Shown: positions 1 through 8,971 of the stretch, in pieces
Numbering within the stretch: position 1 is the first letter of the stretch
Layout of the letters: each line of letters starts with the position of its first letter
Origin: Acidobacteriota bacterium
GTDB taxonomy: Bacteria > Acidobacteriota > UBA4820
Assembly: GCA_029559035.1 (NCBI GenBank)
Contig: JAKQCT010000003.1
Coordinates: forward strand, 1-64,000
Direction: 5' to 3'
Length of the DNA: 64,000 nt
The notes under the pieces: model-generated
What the model saw: only the letters and a program-made list of their open reading frames with translations
Told to the model about the DNA's origin: nothing
Database searches by the model: none
Translations under genes and position numbers: made by a program

Positions 1-3000
1 CGTAATCATAGCTTTCATGGATCTCCGCGAATGTGCTCTCATCGGTTGTTTTGGCGAAGGACAATTTCCCGAGGCCCTTGTTGGATGCGCCGTCATAGAT
101 CCATTCGTTCAGTCGCGCAAGAAAATTCCCGCTTGCGTCGATTTTTTCCTTTACTCTTATCCTTCCCTTTGCGTCGTAGGTGTTCTTGATTTTATAACCA
201 CCCGCAACCCCGTTGGCATCCTGATATCGAAGTATGTTGCCCCACACATCGTAGCCGTCATAGGGATCTAACGGGTTATCTATTGTCACCAGTCCGTTTT
301 CAGGGTTTTCAGAAGAGGTCAGGAACCCGAGATTATCGTAGGTGAAGGTCCTAATCTGTCCGTCAAGGTCAACCTTTACAAGCCGATCCTGGCTGTCGTA
401 AAAATATTCCGCGTCGGCGCTTTTGATGTTGTCGTTGTTGGGAGCATCAACAAATACAAGCCTGCCGAAGGCATCCTTTTCGTAGGTTGTTAAGGAGTTT
501 CCCGTAACGCCTTCTATGTTGTGCAGTGCCACGGTGTAATTATAACCGTCATAAGTCGTGTCCGTATAATTGCCATCAGGCTTGATGACTTTCATGACTC
601 TGCCGAGGGGGTCGGGCTGGCCGGATAATGTCAATTGCCCGCTGGTTGCCGAATAAGAGAAGCCTGGATATATGCTGGAGGCTGTCCCGAACAGGAAATC
701 GCCGTTTTTCCGGGGCAACGATGTGAGCGCATAAATCACATTAGCATCATCGAAGCTGACGTAACCTGTACGGCTTACGTCACCCTCTTTAAAGGGCTCT
801 GATACGAAGAATTCCCTTCCGTTCGGATCATATGCCTTTTCTACGACTGAATAGCTGCCGTCGGCCATTATCTCTTTCGATTTGGTAAGCCTTCCAAGGC
901 CGTCAAAATGGAAAACCTTATGGGTTGCAAGATTTCCGAGGGTATGATTTTCTCCCGTTGGATCGGGATTATATCCTCTCCCGTATTCGATTCTCTTGGT
1001 ATAACCGCCCTCAACCGGGTACCAGATGTATTCCGCCGCCTCGCTTTGAGTGGGAGCGATCTTTGTTAGACGCAGAAGGTTGTCGTAGGAATAGCCGGCG
1101 CCGATTCCATTGGCATCATGCTCCGACAAGATCATGCCCGTATTTGGGTCGATGCTTCTTTCTGCTTCCTTGTAACCCATCCCTAAGAATTGCTTTGATT
1201 TGACTACGCCGTATTCGTATTCGTACTTCACACCCTTCGAGGTGTCGCCTTTGTATGCAAGATGGATCTCTTCGATGGTGCCCCTGTATTGCTTGTTCGT
1301 TGCATCTGTCAAATTGTAGGTGCGCGTCTCGACCCAGTCATCGCTGCTTGCCATATAGTTCTGGGCGTTGCCGAAGCCTTCCCAGTAGAGATAATTATAA
1401 TTAGTCGGGGTCGGATCTGATATTTTATTTTTTAAGGAAAAACTTATAGTTGTTGGGATGGCTAAAGCAATCCTCTTATCCGCGCTGCCGGTATTGTTAA
1501 GCTCCGGGTTTTCGTCAATACCGTTATGCAATGCAGTTTCAAGAAACTGGCTTATTCCGGCGGTAACGACTTTTTTAGCAGAAGCATCATCTGCAACACT
1601 TATGTCATAGCTTGGGCTTGGCGAAGGATCATTGCCGCAATCCGCGCAATCATCAGGAAGAATGCCGGCAAATTGTGTCGGCGGAGGTGTTGCAGAATAA
1701 AAAGTAGCTTCAAATTCTTCCCTGTTTCTAAGATTCGCGCTGGCGTGCGGAGGAATATACTGCCTGATCGTGATTTTATATGGGGGTTGACCTGCCTGGA
1801 TATGTGAACCTGTATCCGATGTCAGAAGAAAATGGCCATGACCATCCCAGATGGCATTTCTCACTTCGCTCCATGCAAGAGTACTTCCGGAAGAGGAATT
1901 CTTTTCCTCTGTCTTGCTGTCAATTACCTGCCAATTCTCACTGTAATTTGCATTTGGGATGCCGCTAAAAGCCATCCTCTTCCATGTATTTGAAACGACA
2001 CGCACCGGGTTGACAATGTCACCGGGAGAGCTGTCATAAGAGCATCCGGAGTAGGTATTGTATGCAAAGCGGCGGGCTCTCTCCCAACTAAAAGCACTAT
2101 CATTCGCAAAATAGAGCGTATACAATTCATAGCCTGCACCACCCTGTTTGCTGGTTGGAATTTTATAGAGATGCAGGATTTTTTGTCCGTCTGGCAATGT
2201 TTCCTGCGCAAATCCAAAATCATCGCAGGTGGTACTATTGGGATTGATATACTGCATATCGAATCTTTCCCACTGCCTGACGGTATTATTAGTCCCATCA
2301 TTCTTCTTAACAGTTGTCACGCCAAATCCACCAACCCATTTAACTTTGACTGATTGGCCTGGCTGTTGTGTGTCTGGTTTTGGGTAATACGAAGTATTAA
2401 AATCGTAAATGTACGAGGCATAATCATATTGAGTATATCCACCCGTGGGGTAAGTTATCCTTTGGAGAGCTGATCCTTTTTCATCAAAACCTGGAATGGA
2501 AGGATCATGGCTGTAATAAGAAAACGACATGAACAGATTGTTCGAATCGGTGATCTTCGCCTTCGGAAAATCAATTCTCGAAAGCCTTGCAACACTAGAA
2601 CTGGACTGCCCTTGCAGAGTAGTGAAGTTAAAATAATAATCGGCATATCCGGGATTCCCACCATTTAAATACGGCACTGGAACCGAAATTGAACTAAGCA
2701 GGTTCGTAATATAGCCTGTGGGGGAACTGGAGTAGTCAAAATATATTCCTCTCCCACTGTTGTTATTGGGCGAACTGTCGTAAATGCTTGTTATATTGAA
2801 TCTTTGGACATTCGTCAACATATCAACAAACAGTTGGTTTACGATGGAATAGCTGTTTCCAAAGCGATCAGATACTTTAGTTACTGCCCATGTTTTATCT
2901 GCTGTATAGCCGGGACATCCAGAGCAGGGGACCGTATCTCGTGCCAGAGAATCAGCCAATTCCACGATTTTACCGTCGGGATAGTATAAAATCCATACGC

Positions 3001-3508
3001 CATTGCCATATTCCGCTTTGATATTGGATCCATCCAAGGTAATTCCATTGATCTCATCGGCCATATACAAAGCATGGGGCGTTCCATCAGCGTCATAATA
3101 AGTCAAATTGCACCCACCACAAATCGGGCTGCCACCTGAATTATCATTTGGTGCGTATTGTGGTAATGCAGTCAAAGCGCCATAAAATACGGTCCACCCA
3201 CCGGCGTTGTCAAATCCAAAAGCTTCCCCCGATCCCGGTCCCATATACCTCAGCTTGGCTTGGAAGGAGAGTTCAGGGCCCACAGGTATCGCCGGGCCTA
3301 TCGGGTAAATGACCGTCAAGTTGCCGTTGTAGATGTTCACGTTCTCATTTTCGCTTATCGTCGCAAAGGGCATCTGGGGAACAAATCCCGGCGCCGCTGT
3401 CCACGAGTCTGAGTAAGATGGCCCGGTAGCTTGGGCAAAAGAAGAAGTAAAAGCAAATGCGAAAACCAACACCATCCCCAGAACTTTTAAATAATTCTTT
3501 CCGTGCAT
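1..3508 (-). CDS. Secreted RHS/YD-repeat protein, incomplete (C-terminus lies beyond the left edge)
   Basis: Reverse-complement reading from ATG at 3508 (SD GGAGGAGG upstream) gives MHGKNYLKVLGMVLVFAFAFTSSFAQA (signal peptide). Spot-checked segments remain in the same frame: YDSSPGDIVNPVRVVSNTW near 2040, GISQFLETALHNGIDENPE near 1560, NGLVTIDNPLDPYDGYDVW near 298. YD-type motifs appear toward position 1. Absent from the ORF track because no stop codon is reached in the window. Confidence 0.85.
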   Translation of the reverse strand, partial: MHGKNYLKVLGMVLVFAFAFTSSFAQATGPSYSDSWTAAPGFVPQMPFATISENENVNIYNGNLTVIYPIGPAIPVGPELSFQAKLRYMGPGSGEAFGFDNAGGWTVFYGALTALPQYAPNDNSGGSPICGGCNLTYYDADGTPHALYMADEINGITLDGSNIKAEYGNGVWILYYPDGKIVELADSLARDTVPCSGCPGYTADKTWAVTKVSDRFGNSYSIVNQLFVDMLTNVQRFNITSIYDSSPNNNSGRGIYFDYSSSPTGYITNLLSSISVPVPYLNGGNPGYADYYFNFTTLQGQSSSSVARLSRIDFPKAKITDSNNLFMSFSYYSHDPSIPGFDEKGSALQRITYPTGGYTQYDYASYIYDFNTSYYPKPDTQQPGQSVKVKWVGGFGVTTVKKNDGTNNTVRQWERFDMQYINPNSTTCDDFGFAQETLPDGQKILHLYKIPTSKQGGAGYELYTLYFANDSAFSWERARRFAYNTYSGCSYDSSPGDIVNPVRVVSNTWKRMAFSGIPNANYSENWQVIDSKTEEKNSSSGSTLAWSEVRNAIWDGHGHFLLTSDTGSHIQAGQPPYKITIRQYIPPHASANLRNREEFEATFYSATPPPTQFAGILPDDCADCGNDPSPSPSYDISVADDASAKKVVTAGISQFLETALHNGIDENPELNNTGSADKRIALAIPTTISFSLKNKISDPTPTNYNYLYWEGFGNAQNYMASSDDWVETRTYNLTDATNKQYRGTIEEIHLAYKGDTSKGVKYEYEYGVVKSKQFLGMGYKEAERSIDPNTGMILSEHDANGIGAGYSYDNLLRLTKIAPTQSEAAEYIWYPVEGGYTKRIEYGRGYNPDPTGENHTLGNLATHKVFHFDGLGRLTKSKEIMADGSYSVVEKAYDPNGREFFVSEPFKEGDVSRTGYVSFDDANVIYALTSLPRKNGDFLFGTASSIYPGFSYSATSGQLTLSGQPDPLGRVMKVIKPDGNYTDTTYDGYNYTVALHNIEGVTGNSLTTYEKDAFGRLVFVDAPNNDNIKSADAEYFYDSQDRLVKVDLDGQIRTFTYDNLGFLTSSENPENGLVTIDNPLDPYDGYDVWGNILRYQDANGVAGGYKIKNTYDAKGRIRVKEKIDASGNFLARLNEWIYDGASNKGLGKLSFAKTTDESTFAEIHESYDY

Positions 3509-3539
3509 CCTGTTCCTCCTCCATTACCCGTATGGCTCC

Positions 3540-3567
3540 AATCTACACCGAAAAATATATTTGTCAA
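3540..3567 (-). promoter_or_regulatory. Sigma-70-like promoter for the RHS gene
   Basis: Minus strand TTGACA (3567-3562), 16-nt spacer, TAGATT (3545-3540), then a short leader with GGAGGAGG before ATG 3508. Confidence 0.55.
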
Positions 3568-3781
3568 CGTGCACTGAGTTCCATTTTGTTTCAGGTGATT
3601 AACGCATCTTTGAAAGGGTTTCGGGGTGTCGTTCCAAATGACACGGTGAAGGGGTATTATATTGCTTCGCTAGGCGTGAGCCTTATGGCGGAAGACTGAT
3701 GATCCAGTAGAAAATCGTCATTTATTTTCTTTTTTTTGGTTTGTTGCCTGGATTGCAAAGTGGGATGCTGTTTATAAAGCA

Positions 3782-3807
3782 AGCCCCCGCCGTTGCCGGC
3801 GGGGGCT
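3782..3807 (-). terminator. Stem-loop terminator downstream of the 3826-4584 gene
   Basis: Perfect 10-bp stem AGCCCCCGCC-GTTGCC-GGCGGGGGCT just past the minus-strand stop codon. Confidence 0.6.
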
Positions 3808-3825
3808 GCTGCAACTGTCTCCCGT

Positions 3826-4584
3826 CTAGCTTAACTTCTCAAGGACGGGAGTCTCCTTTTTAGGGAGAACTATTGGCGGGGGCTGGACTGCGGTTTTCCG
3901 CCTCCGGATTGTTGGGATCAGGTCCTTGAACCTGAGGGCGATCACCGGCTCGGTGTCCATGAACTGCAAGTATCCTGCGGTGGCGATCTCTTTGATCGCC
4001 TTCTCGACCCTCAACTGGAGGATGTTCTTCTCTGTCGTGAGGATCTTCTTGTGCTTCATCCCGCTGTCCTGGCTCTCGCGAGCGGCCTTGAGGTCGTCAA
4101 GGATGGCCTGCCCGTTGCTGATGTCGGAATCAAGGACGCCGCACGCCTGAAGGTCGCCGGGCGATTCCGCCGCCACCTTGAGTATCTGCTCGATAGCCGC
4201 GACGACGGCGGCAGAGCGGCTTGAGTAAAGCCTCTCTCCGACACCAACCGCCTTGCAGAGGCCTGGCGCCCCGTCCCGCTTCTTGACGGCTTCCCGTATG
4301 GCGGCAACCCAAAGGGCTCCCATCTTCGAGATGCTTTCTTCGGCGTCTGTCAGGGATTTGACGTCTATCTTGTTGGCTTCCCTTCCGGTGAACAGCCCCT
4401 CAAGGGCGGTTATGTCGCTCGGGAAAGCGTCGAGGAGGCCTTCCGGGAGCCTCGGTTCAAGCTCCCTCCTTCTGCCTTCCAGCAGGGAAACGGTCTCTTT
4501 TGCAAGTTGAAGGGCGTGCGAGATAGTGTATCTGGTATTGATTGACTTGTAGCTCATCGATCTTGGTCCTTTCTCCACAGACAT
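3826..4584 (-). CDS. Hypothetical protein, predicted helical
   Basis: 252-aa ORF, MSVEKGPRSMSYKSINTRYTISHALQLAKETVSLLEGRRRELEPRLPEG..., followed by a terminator. No family recognised. Start could be the internal ATG (MSYKS). Confidence 0.6.
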   Translation of the reverse strand: MSVEKGPRSMSYKSINTRYTISHALQLAKETVSLLEGRRRELEPRLPEGLLDAFPSDITALEGLFTGREANKIDVKSLTDAEESISKMGALWVAAIREAVKKRDGAPGLCKAVGVGERLYSSRSAAVVAAIEQILKVAAESPGDLQACGVLDSDISNGQAILDDLKAARESQDSGMKHKKILTTEKNILQLRVEKAIKEIATAGYLQFMDTEPVIALRFKDLIPTIRRRKTAVQPPPIVLPKKETPVLEKLS

Positions 4585-4802
4585 TTATCGTCTGTGGTGA
4601 ACATATCCTTATTTTTGCCCGCCTGTCACCCATTTCCCCCTGTCGGTTGGTGAGGGCACGAAAGGAAGAGAAATGAAGGAAACAGGCTTCCAGTTGGTCG
4701 ATTTGTTGCCGGATCGGCGCGTTTTATTGCGGCGGGGGGCGCTCGAACAAAACGGCATATTTGAATATGTCCTTTAATATCTTGATGATAAGACTATATT
4801 CA

Positions 4803-5117
4803 GGTTTCCCGGCAACAACCGCCAACCTATTTTTGCAAATGTACAGAGGCCAAATACAAACCGCCAGAGTATTTTTAAAAATGTCCGGGCTTGTTTGAGA
4901 AAGCGCCAACCATTCGGGAAAAATGTCCAATGTATTTTGAGAAATGTCCGGAGTCTCCGGAAAAACCGCCAGGGCTTCAAGCGTAATGTCCACTGTTTCG
5001 GGACAAATGTCCGCCCTTCTAACAGAAATGTCCGGGCTTTCAACAAAAACCGCCGGGGTTCTTTTGAAAACCGGCAGGATCTTCCGTGCAATGTCCCACA
5101 AGCCGGGAAAAATGGCC
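4803..5117. repeat. 15 tandem degenerate 21-nt units (heptapeptide-encoding in several frames)
   Basis: Unit ends (tgtcc or ccgcc, or near variants) fall at 4823, 4844, 4865, 4886, 4907, 4928, 4949, 4970, 4991, 5012, 5033, 5054, 5075, 5096 and 5117, exactly 21 nt apart. Confidence 0.9.
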
Positions 5118-5388
5118 GCAAGAACGGATGAATTGTCGCTATTGTTTTTGAAAGGGGGGATGGGACAGCCTGCCTGTTGCCTTTCTTTCAGACTGCCGGG
5201 GGCGGAACGGGTTGTTTGCGCGCTTCCTTTTCTCAATCTACGGCCCGGACATCACTCTTCCGCTCCTCCTGAGGCGCCAATTGCGCCCGACCCATGCAAC
5301 CGCACCATGCGGCTACACATATATTATACAACCTTACCTGGCACAATCCGTGCTACAGGTACTGATGTTGGGGAAAGACTAAGACAAA

Positions 5389-5413
5389 GGGCGGGTTTCG
5401 AGCCCGCCCCTAC
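5389..5413 (-). repeat. Intergenic palindromic element, GTAGGGGCG...CGCCC type
   Basis: Minus strand GTAGGGGCGGGCTCGAAACCCGCCC; same architecture as 16863-16887. Confidence 0.6.
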
Positions 5414-5478
5414 ATTCATTTTTCAAATTTTCTTTTACAATACAGACGCGCTTGCGCTGACAACATTCAGGAAACATA

Positions 5479-6369
5479 TCAGAGTTTTTTGCTCGGCTTG
5501 AGATATATCTTCTTATTGGCGTAATCAAGGATGAAGTTGAAATGCATGAGGGCGCCGCAGCCGAGGATGGCGTCCGCTTCCTTCTGCTTAGAGCGGCTTT
5601 GGGACGCGACGGCGGCATCCACATCATTCAGCTCGTAGGGGCCTATGATCAGTTTCTTTATGTGACAGCTTTTTCCCTTGACATCCCCGCTCAGCCCCCT
5701 GCCGAGGACGGTTTCTACGGTCTTTTCGGGAGTTTTGAATTTCATCCCCTTCTTCTCGATGAGAACTATCGGCGTTGAGTCGGCGAAGTCGATGTAAACA
5801 GACAACTTTACAGGCTTCTCTCCGGCGACCGAGACGGACGCGTCGATCCAGGGGGTCATGTTCTCCTTGAAATATAGAGGAAGCTCCGTCCAGCTCTTGT
5901 CCGGCTTGAAGCCCTGCCCGTGGAGCAGCATCACGCCCCTGTCGTAGTCGAATTCGGTGACAAAGTGGCCGAACAGGGAATAGCCTATCGCTCCGTTCGA
6001 GGGAAACCCCTTGAAGCCGTCGCCCCTGAGGACTATGACCATCTGTTCCGGCAATTTGACGCTTCCCGCGGTAACATTGGACGACCTTATTACCAAAGCG
6101 TCGCTATCCTTCCCGCTCCCGGCCCCGCCTATCCTGGCGCTCGCCGCTCCTTCGAGGTTCAGTTTTTCCCTGATCTCGGGGTTGTAAACGAGTATCCCGT
6201 CGTATGAAAAGCCGGTGTCGAGGATAATGTCGGGGATGACGATTCCGTCAACTGACAGAGTGATCAAGGTCTTGTCGTGTTTCAAGGCGATGGGTATTTC
6301 AGGCGGCGCCTGGCAGAACGCGGCCGAAAAAAATACTGCCAACAGAAGAAATAACGCCTTTGCTTTCAT
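5479..6369 (-). CDS. Secreted retropepsin-like aspartyl protease family protein
   Basis: Signal peptide MKAKALFLLLAVFFSAAFCQ; catalytic-type motif VIPDIILDTGFSYDGILV; compact two-lobed layout. Confidence 0.7.
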   Translation of the reverse strand: MKAKALFLLLAVFFSAAFCQAPPEIPIALKHDKTLITLSVDGIVIPDIILDTGFSYDGILVYNPEIREKLNLEGAASARIGGAGSGKDSDALVIRSSNVTAGSVKLPEQMVIVLRGDGFKGFPSNGAIGYSLFGHFVTEFDYDRGVMLLHGQGFKPDKSWTELPLYFKENMTPWIDASVSVAGEKPVKLSVYIDFADSTPIVLIEKKGMKFKTPEKTVETVLGRGLSGDVKGKSCHIKKLIIGPYELNDVDAAVASQSRSKQKEADAILGCGALMHFNFILDYANKKIYLKPSKKL

Positions 6370-6475
6370 CAGATGCCTCCCGACGCCATGTTCATTTCAT
6401 CATCGGGTCTCGATTTTGTCAACAAGCACTTGCGGATAGGAGGCAGTGATACTAAAATGGTGCCGGAGGGCTCGC

Positions 6476-7168
6476 ATGATCTCTTCTAACTCATTCCAAT
6501 TCGACCGGCTGAAGTGCCTGAGACAATGGCTTTACCGTGAAGTCAAGATCGCGAAATATTCTTCCGTGCTCGACATCGGAGCGGGGGACCTGAGGATCAG
6601 CGCGGAGATCGCCGACCACATCAAGCACAAGGTCCACGCTCTCGACATGGTGAAGCCTCCCGTTGTCCCGAACAATGTCGTATTCGTGAAGGGCAAGGCG
6701 GAAAAACTGCTCTCCGACAGGGAAAAATTCGATGTGATAACGGCGAGCTTTTTTTATTTCTGGATAAAAGACCTTCCGTCGCTTCTCGGGAAGGCCAAGA
6801 AAGTCCTCAAGAAGGACGGCATCCTCATGTTCCTCTCGGAGCCGCAGTTCTCGGAGAGGGTCGACACGCCGGATTCGGGGCTCAACTCGGAGTTCAAGAA
6901 AGGCCTCAAGAAGATGGGAGCCAACCCCAACATCGAGAAGGCTCTCAAAGAATCCCTGGCCAAGGCGGGCTTCAAGGCGACATTCTTCAGGACCAACGAA
7001 AAGGTCGTCATCGAAAGGAAAGACGAAATAATGGAAGAGATCGAGTTCCTCTTCCGGAACGGGGCGATAAACCAGAAACAGAGGGACCTCATTACGAAGA
7101 AGGAACTGTCGTACGAGAGCAAGGAGGTGTTCGTCCCGATCGTCTACGGGTACGCTACACCGAACTGA
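6476..7168 (+). CDS. Class I SAM-dependent methyltransferase
   Basis: VLDIGAGDLRISAEIADHIKHKVHALDM motif I and FDVITASFFYFW region. ATG 6476 preceded by GGAGGG; the track start at 6446 is a GTG. Confidence 0.75.
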   Translation: MISSNSFQFDRLKCLRQWLYREVKIAKYSSVLDIGAGDLRISAEIADHIKHKVHALDMVKPPVVPNNVVFVKGKAEKLLSDREKFDVITASFFYFWIKDLPSLLGKAKKVLKKDGILMFLSEPQFSERVDTPDSGLNSEFKKGLKKMGANPNIEKALKESLAKAGFKATFFRTNEKVVIERKDEIMEEIEFLFRNGAINQKQRDLITKKELSYESKEVFVPIVYGYATPN

Positions 7169-7201
7169 GCGCGGGGACTCAGGGAACGCGACCCGCCAGC
7201 G

Positions 7202-7353
7202 ACAAGCTACGCTTTCATTTAGAATATTAAAGATTAAATTTCAAATTTTAAAATTGTGGAATCATTTCCTTATTGAACTTCAGTTCTTCAGCCTTCAGCC
7301 CCAGCTTGCGGCGCATTGAAAATTGAAAAATGAAGATTGAAAAGTGAAAAATG
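7202..7353 (+). repeat. Direct repeat copy 1 (non-coding, AT-rich, about 150 bp)
   Basis: ACAAGCTACGCTTTCATTTAGAATATTAAAG...GAAGATTGAAAAGTGAAAAA, nearly identical to 7412-7562. Confidence 0.9.
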
Positions 7354-7411
7354 GTGGAACCCCCTTTAATCCTCCTTTGCAAAGGGGGAGAGCGAAGCCT
7401 GGCGAATTCTA

Positions 7412-7562
7412 ACAAGCTACGCTTTCATTTAGAATATTAAAGATTAAATTTCAAATTTAAAATTGTGGAATCATTTCCTTATTGAACTTCAGTTCTTCAG
7501 CCTTCAGCCCCAGCTTGCGGCGCATTGAAAATTGAAAAATGAAGATTGAAAAGCGAAAAAGT
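7412..7562 (+). repeat. Direct repeat copy 2
   Basis: Nearly identical to 7202-7353 (one T deleted in the TTTT run). A third partial copy, GAGGAATCATTTCCTTATTGAACTTC, follows at about 7563-7588. Confidence 0.9.
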
Positions 7563-7643
7563 GAGGAATCATTTCCTTATTGAACTTCCGCACTGATGCT
7601 CTTCAGCGCTAATGTCAGCCTTCCGTTCTGATAGCCTCCTACC

Positions 7644-7918
7644 TAGAGCCTATCCGTAAATAGGGCATAGTCGCGCGCGTGGCGCCGGGCCAGCAGGTCA
7701 AGGCGGCCGACCGAAGTAAGGCTTTTCTGCCTTTCAAGGGAGGTCAACACAGTCATGCGAAGCCCGCCGCCCGCGCCCTTCGGGACGGGGCTGTCGGAGC
7801 GTCCGGCTTTGTCAGCTCGCTCATCCGATGCGCCAGACATCGGCCTTCGTTCGCTTCCGCGCCATGCATCTCCGACAACTACCGTCGCGGCCATGTCTTA
7901 TTTCCGGATAGGCTCTTA
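7644..7918. mobile_element. MITE-like element, about 275 bp with about 36-bp imperfect terminal inverted repeats
   Basis: Left TAGAGCCTATCCGTAAATAGGGCATAGTCGCG; right (reverse complement) TAAGAGCCTATCCGGAAATAAGACATGGCCGCGACGG. No transposase inside. Confidence 0.6.
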
Positions 7919-8781
7919 GTCCGCCCTCTTTCCGAGATACCCAGGACGACTCCGAACAGAGCCAGGAGCGCTCCGGGGTAAAACGCGGCGGGCGGCTTCT
8001 CCATGAAAATGGCGAAGGCGAGTATGGAAGATACGAGGGGCTCCAGAAGCAGCCCGAGCTGGGCCTTGTAGGCCTCTATGAACCTCACGGAATAGTTGAG
8101 CAGCGAGTGACCGACGGCAGACGGTATGAGCCCCATCAGGAAGAACATCAGCCAGGTGGTTGTCGTGAAGCCGCCCATCGGGGCTTTCGAGATGGCAAGC
8201 GGGATGAAAAGGATCAGGGACGCGCAGAAATAGACGGTGAAGAGCCAGTAAAGGATCGGTATCTTGTCCTTAACGCTCCTGCCCATGACCAGGTAGAGCG
8301 AAGCGAAGATCGCCGCCGCGAGGGCCAGCAGGTCCCCCCGAAGAGAGCCGGCCGAGGCTCCGATGTCCGTCATTGCTATCGCCGCGATCCCCGAAAGGGC
8401 TATGAAAATGGACAGCCATCCCCTTTTCGAGACCTTTTCTTTCAGGAATATCCGTCCCAGGATGGCCGACCAGACCGGCTGCGTGGCCACGATGACCAGC
8501 GACGAGGCGACCGAGGTCATCTTCAAAGAGGCGTTCCATGTCCAGAAATGCAAGGCGAGGAAGCAGGAGGTCGCCAGGACTGGTATCGCCATGTTCCTGA
8601 AATCGGATATCTTGGTTTTATGAAGAAATATCAGGGGGAAAATGAGCCCCGCGGCGATGATATTCCTGTAAAATGAGATGGTTATGGCCGGAGCTTCGGC
8701 GAACCTGACCAGAATGGCAGGGAAAGATGTCGCCAGGAGGCCCAGGAAAAGCAGGTAGATGACCTTCTTCGATCCGTCCAT
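7879..8781 (-). CDS. EamA/DMT-family transporter
   Basis: Ten-helix-type hydrophobic protein; MDGSKKVIYLLFLGLLATSFPAILVRFAEAPAITISFYRNIIAAGLIF is typical of EamA. ATG 8781 preferred over TTG 8817. C-terminus KSLSGNKTWPRR is encoded by the terminal repeat. Confidence 0.8.
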   Translation of the reverse strand: MDGSKKVIYLLFLGLLATSFPAILVRFAEAPAITISFYRNIIAAGLIFPLIFLHKTKISDFRNMAIPVLATSCFLALHFWTWNASLKMTSVASSLVIVATQPVWSAILGRIFLKEKVSKRGWLSIFIALSGIAAIAMTDIGASAGSLRGDLLALAAAIFASLYLVMGRSVKDKIPILYWLFTVYFCASLILFIPLAISKAPMGGFTTTTWLMFFLMGLIPSAVGHSLLNYSVRFIEAYKAQLGLLLEPLVSSILAFAIFMEKPPAAFYPGALLALFGVVLGISERGRTKSLSGNKTWPRR

Positions 8782-8893
8782 CCCGACAATGATGCCAAAA
8801 AATGCCGTGTAACGCAAAAATCAAACCTTTTCGGGGCTTTTTCGTATGAAGTCCTTGCTGCTGACGGAGAATGCCGCTTTGTCCTTGAAATTC

Positions 8894-8922
8894 TTGAAAA
8901 AAGCTGGTTCAGGTGGGATAAT
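8894..8922 (+). promoter_or_regulatory. Sigma-70-like promoter for the M16 peptidase pair
   Basis: TTGAAA (8894-8899), 17-nt spacer, GATAAT (8917-8922), about 50 nt before ATG 8972. Confidence 0.55.
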
Positions 8923-8971
8923 CGGGATTCGTTTTAGTTTGATATAGAAAAAACAGAGAAAGGGGTGTCGA

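Noticed and set aside
4803-5117. Array interpreted as a CRISPR
   Set aside because: Units are contiguous 21-nt, highly diverged, with no alternating conserved repeat and unique spacer structure; no cas genes.
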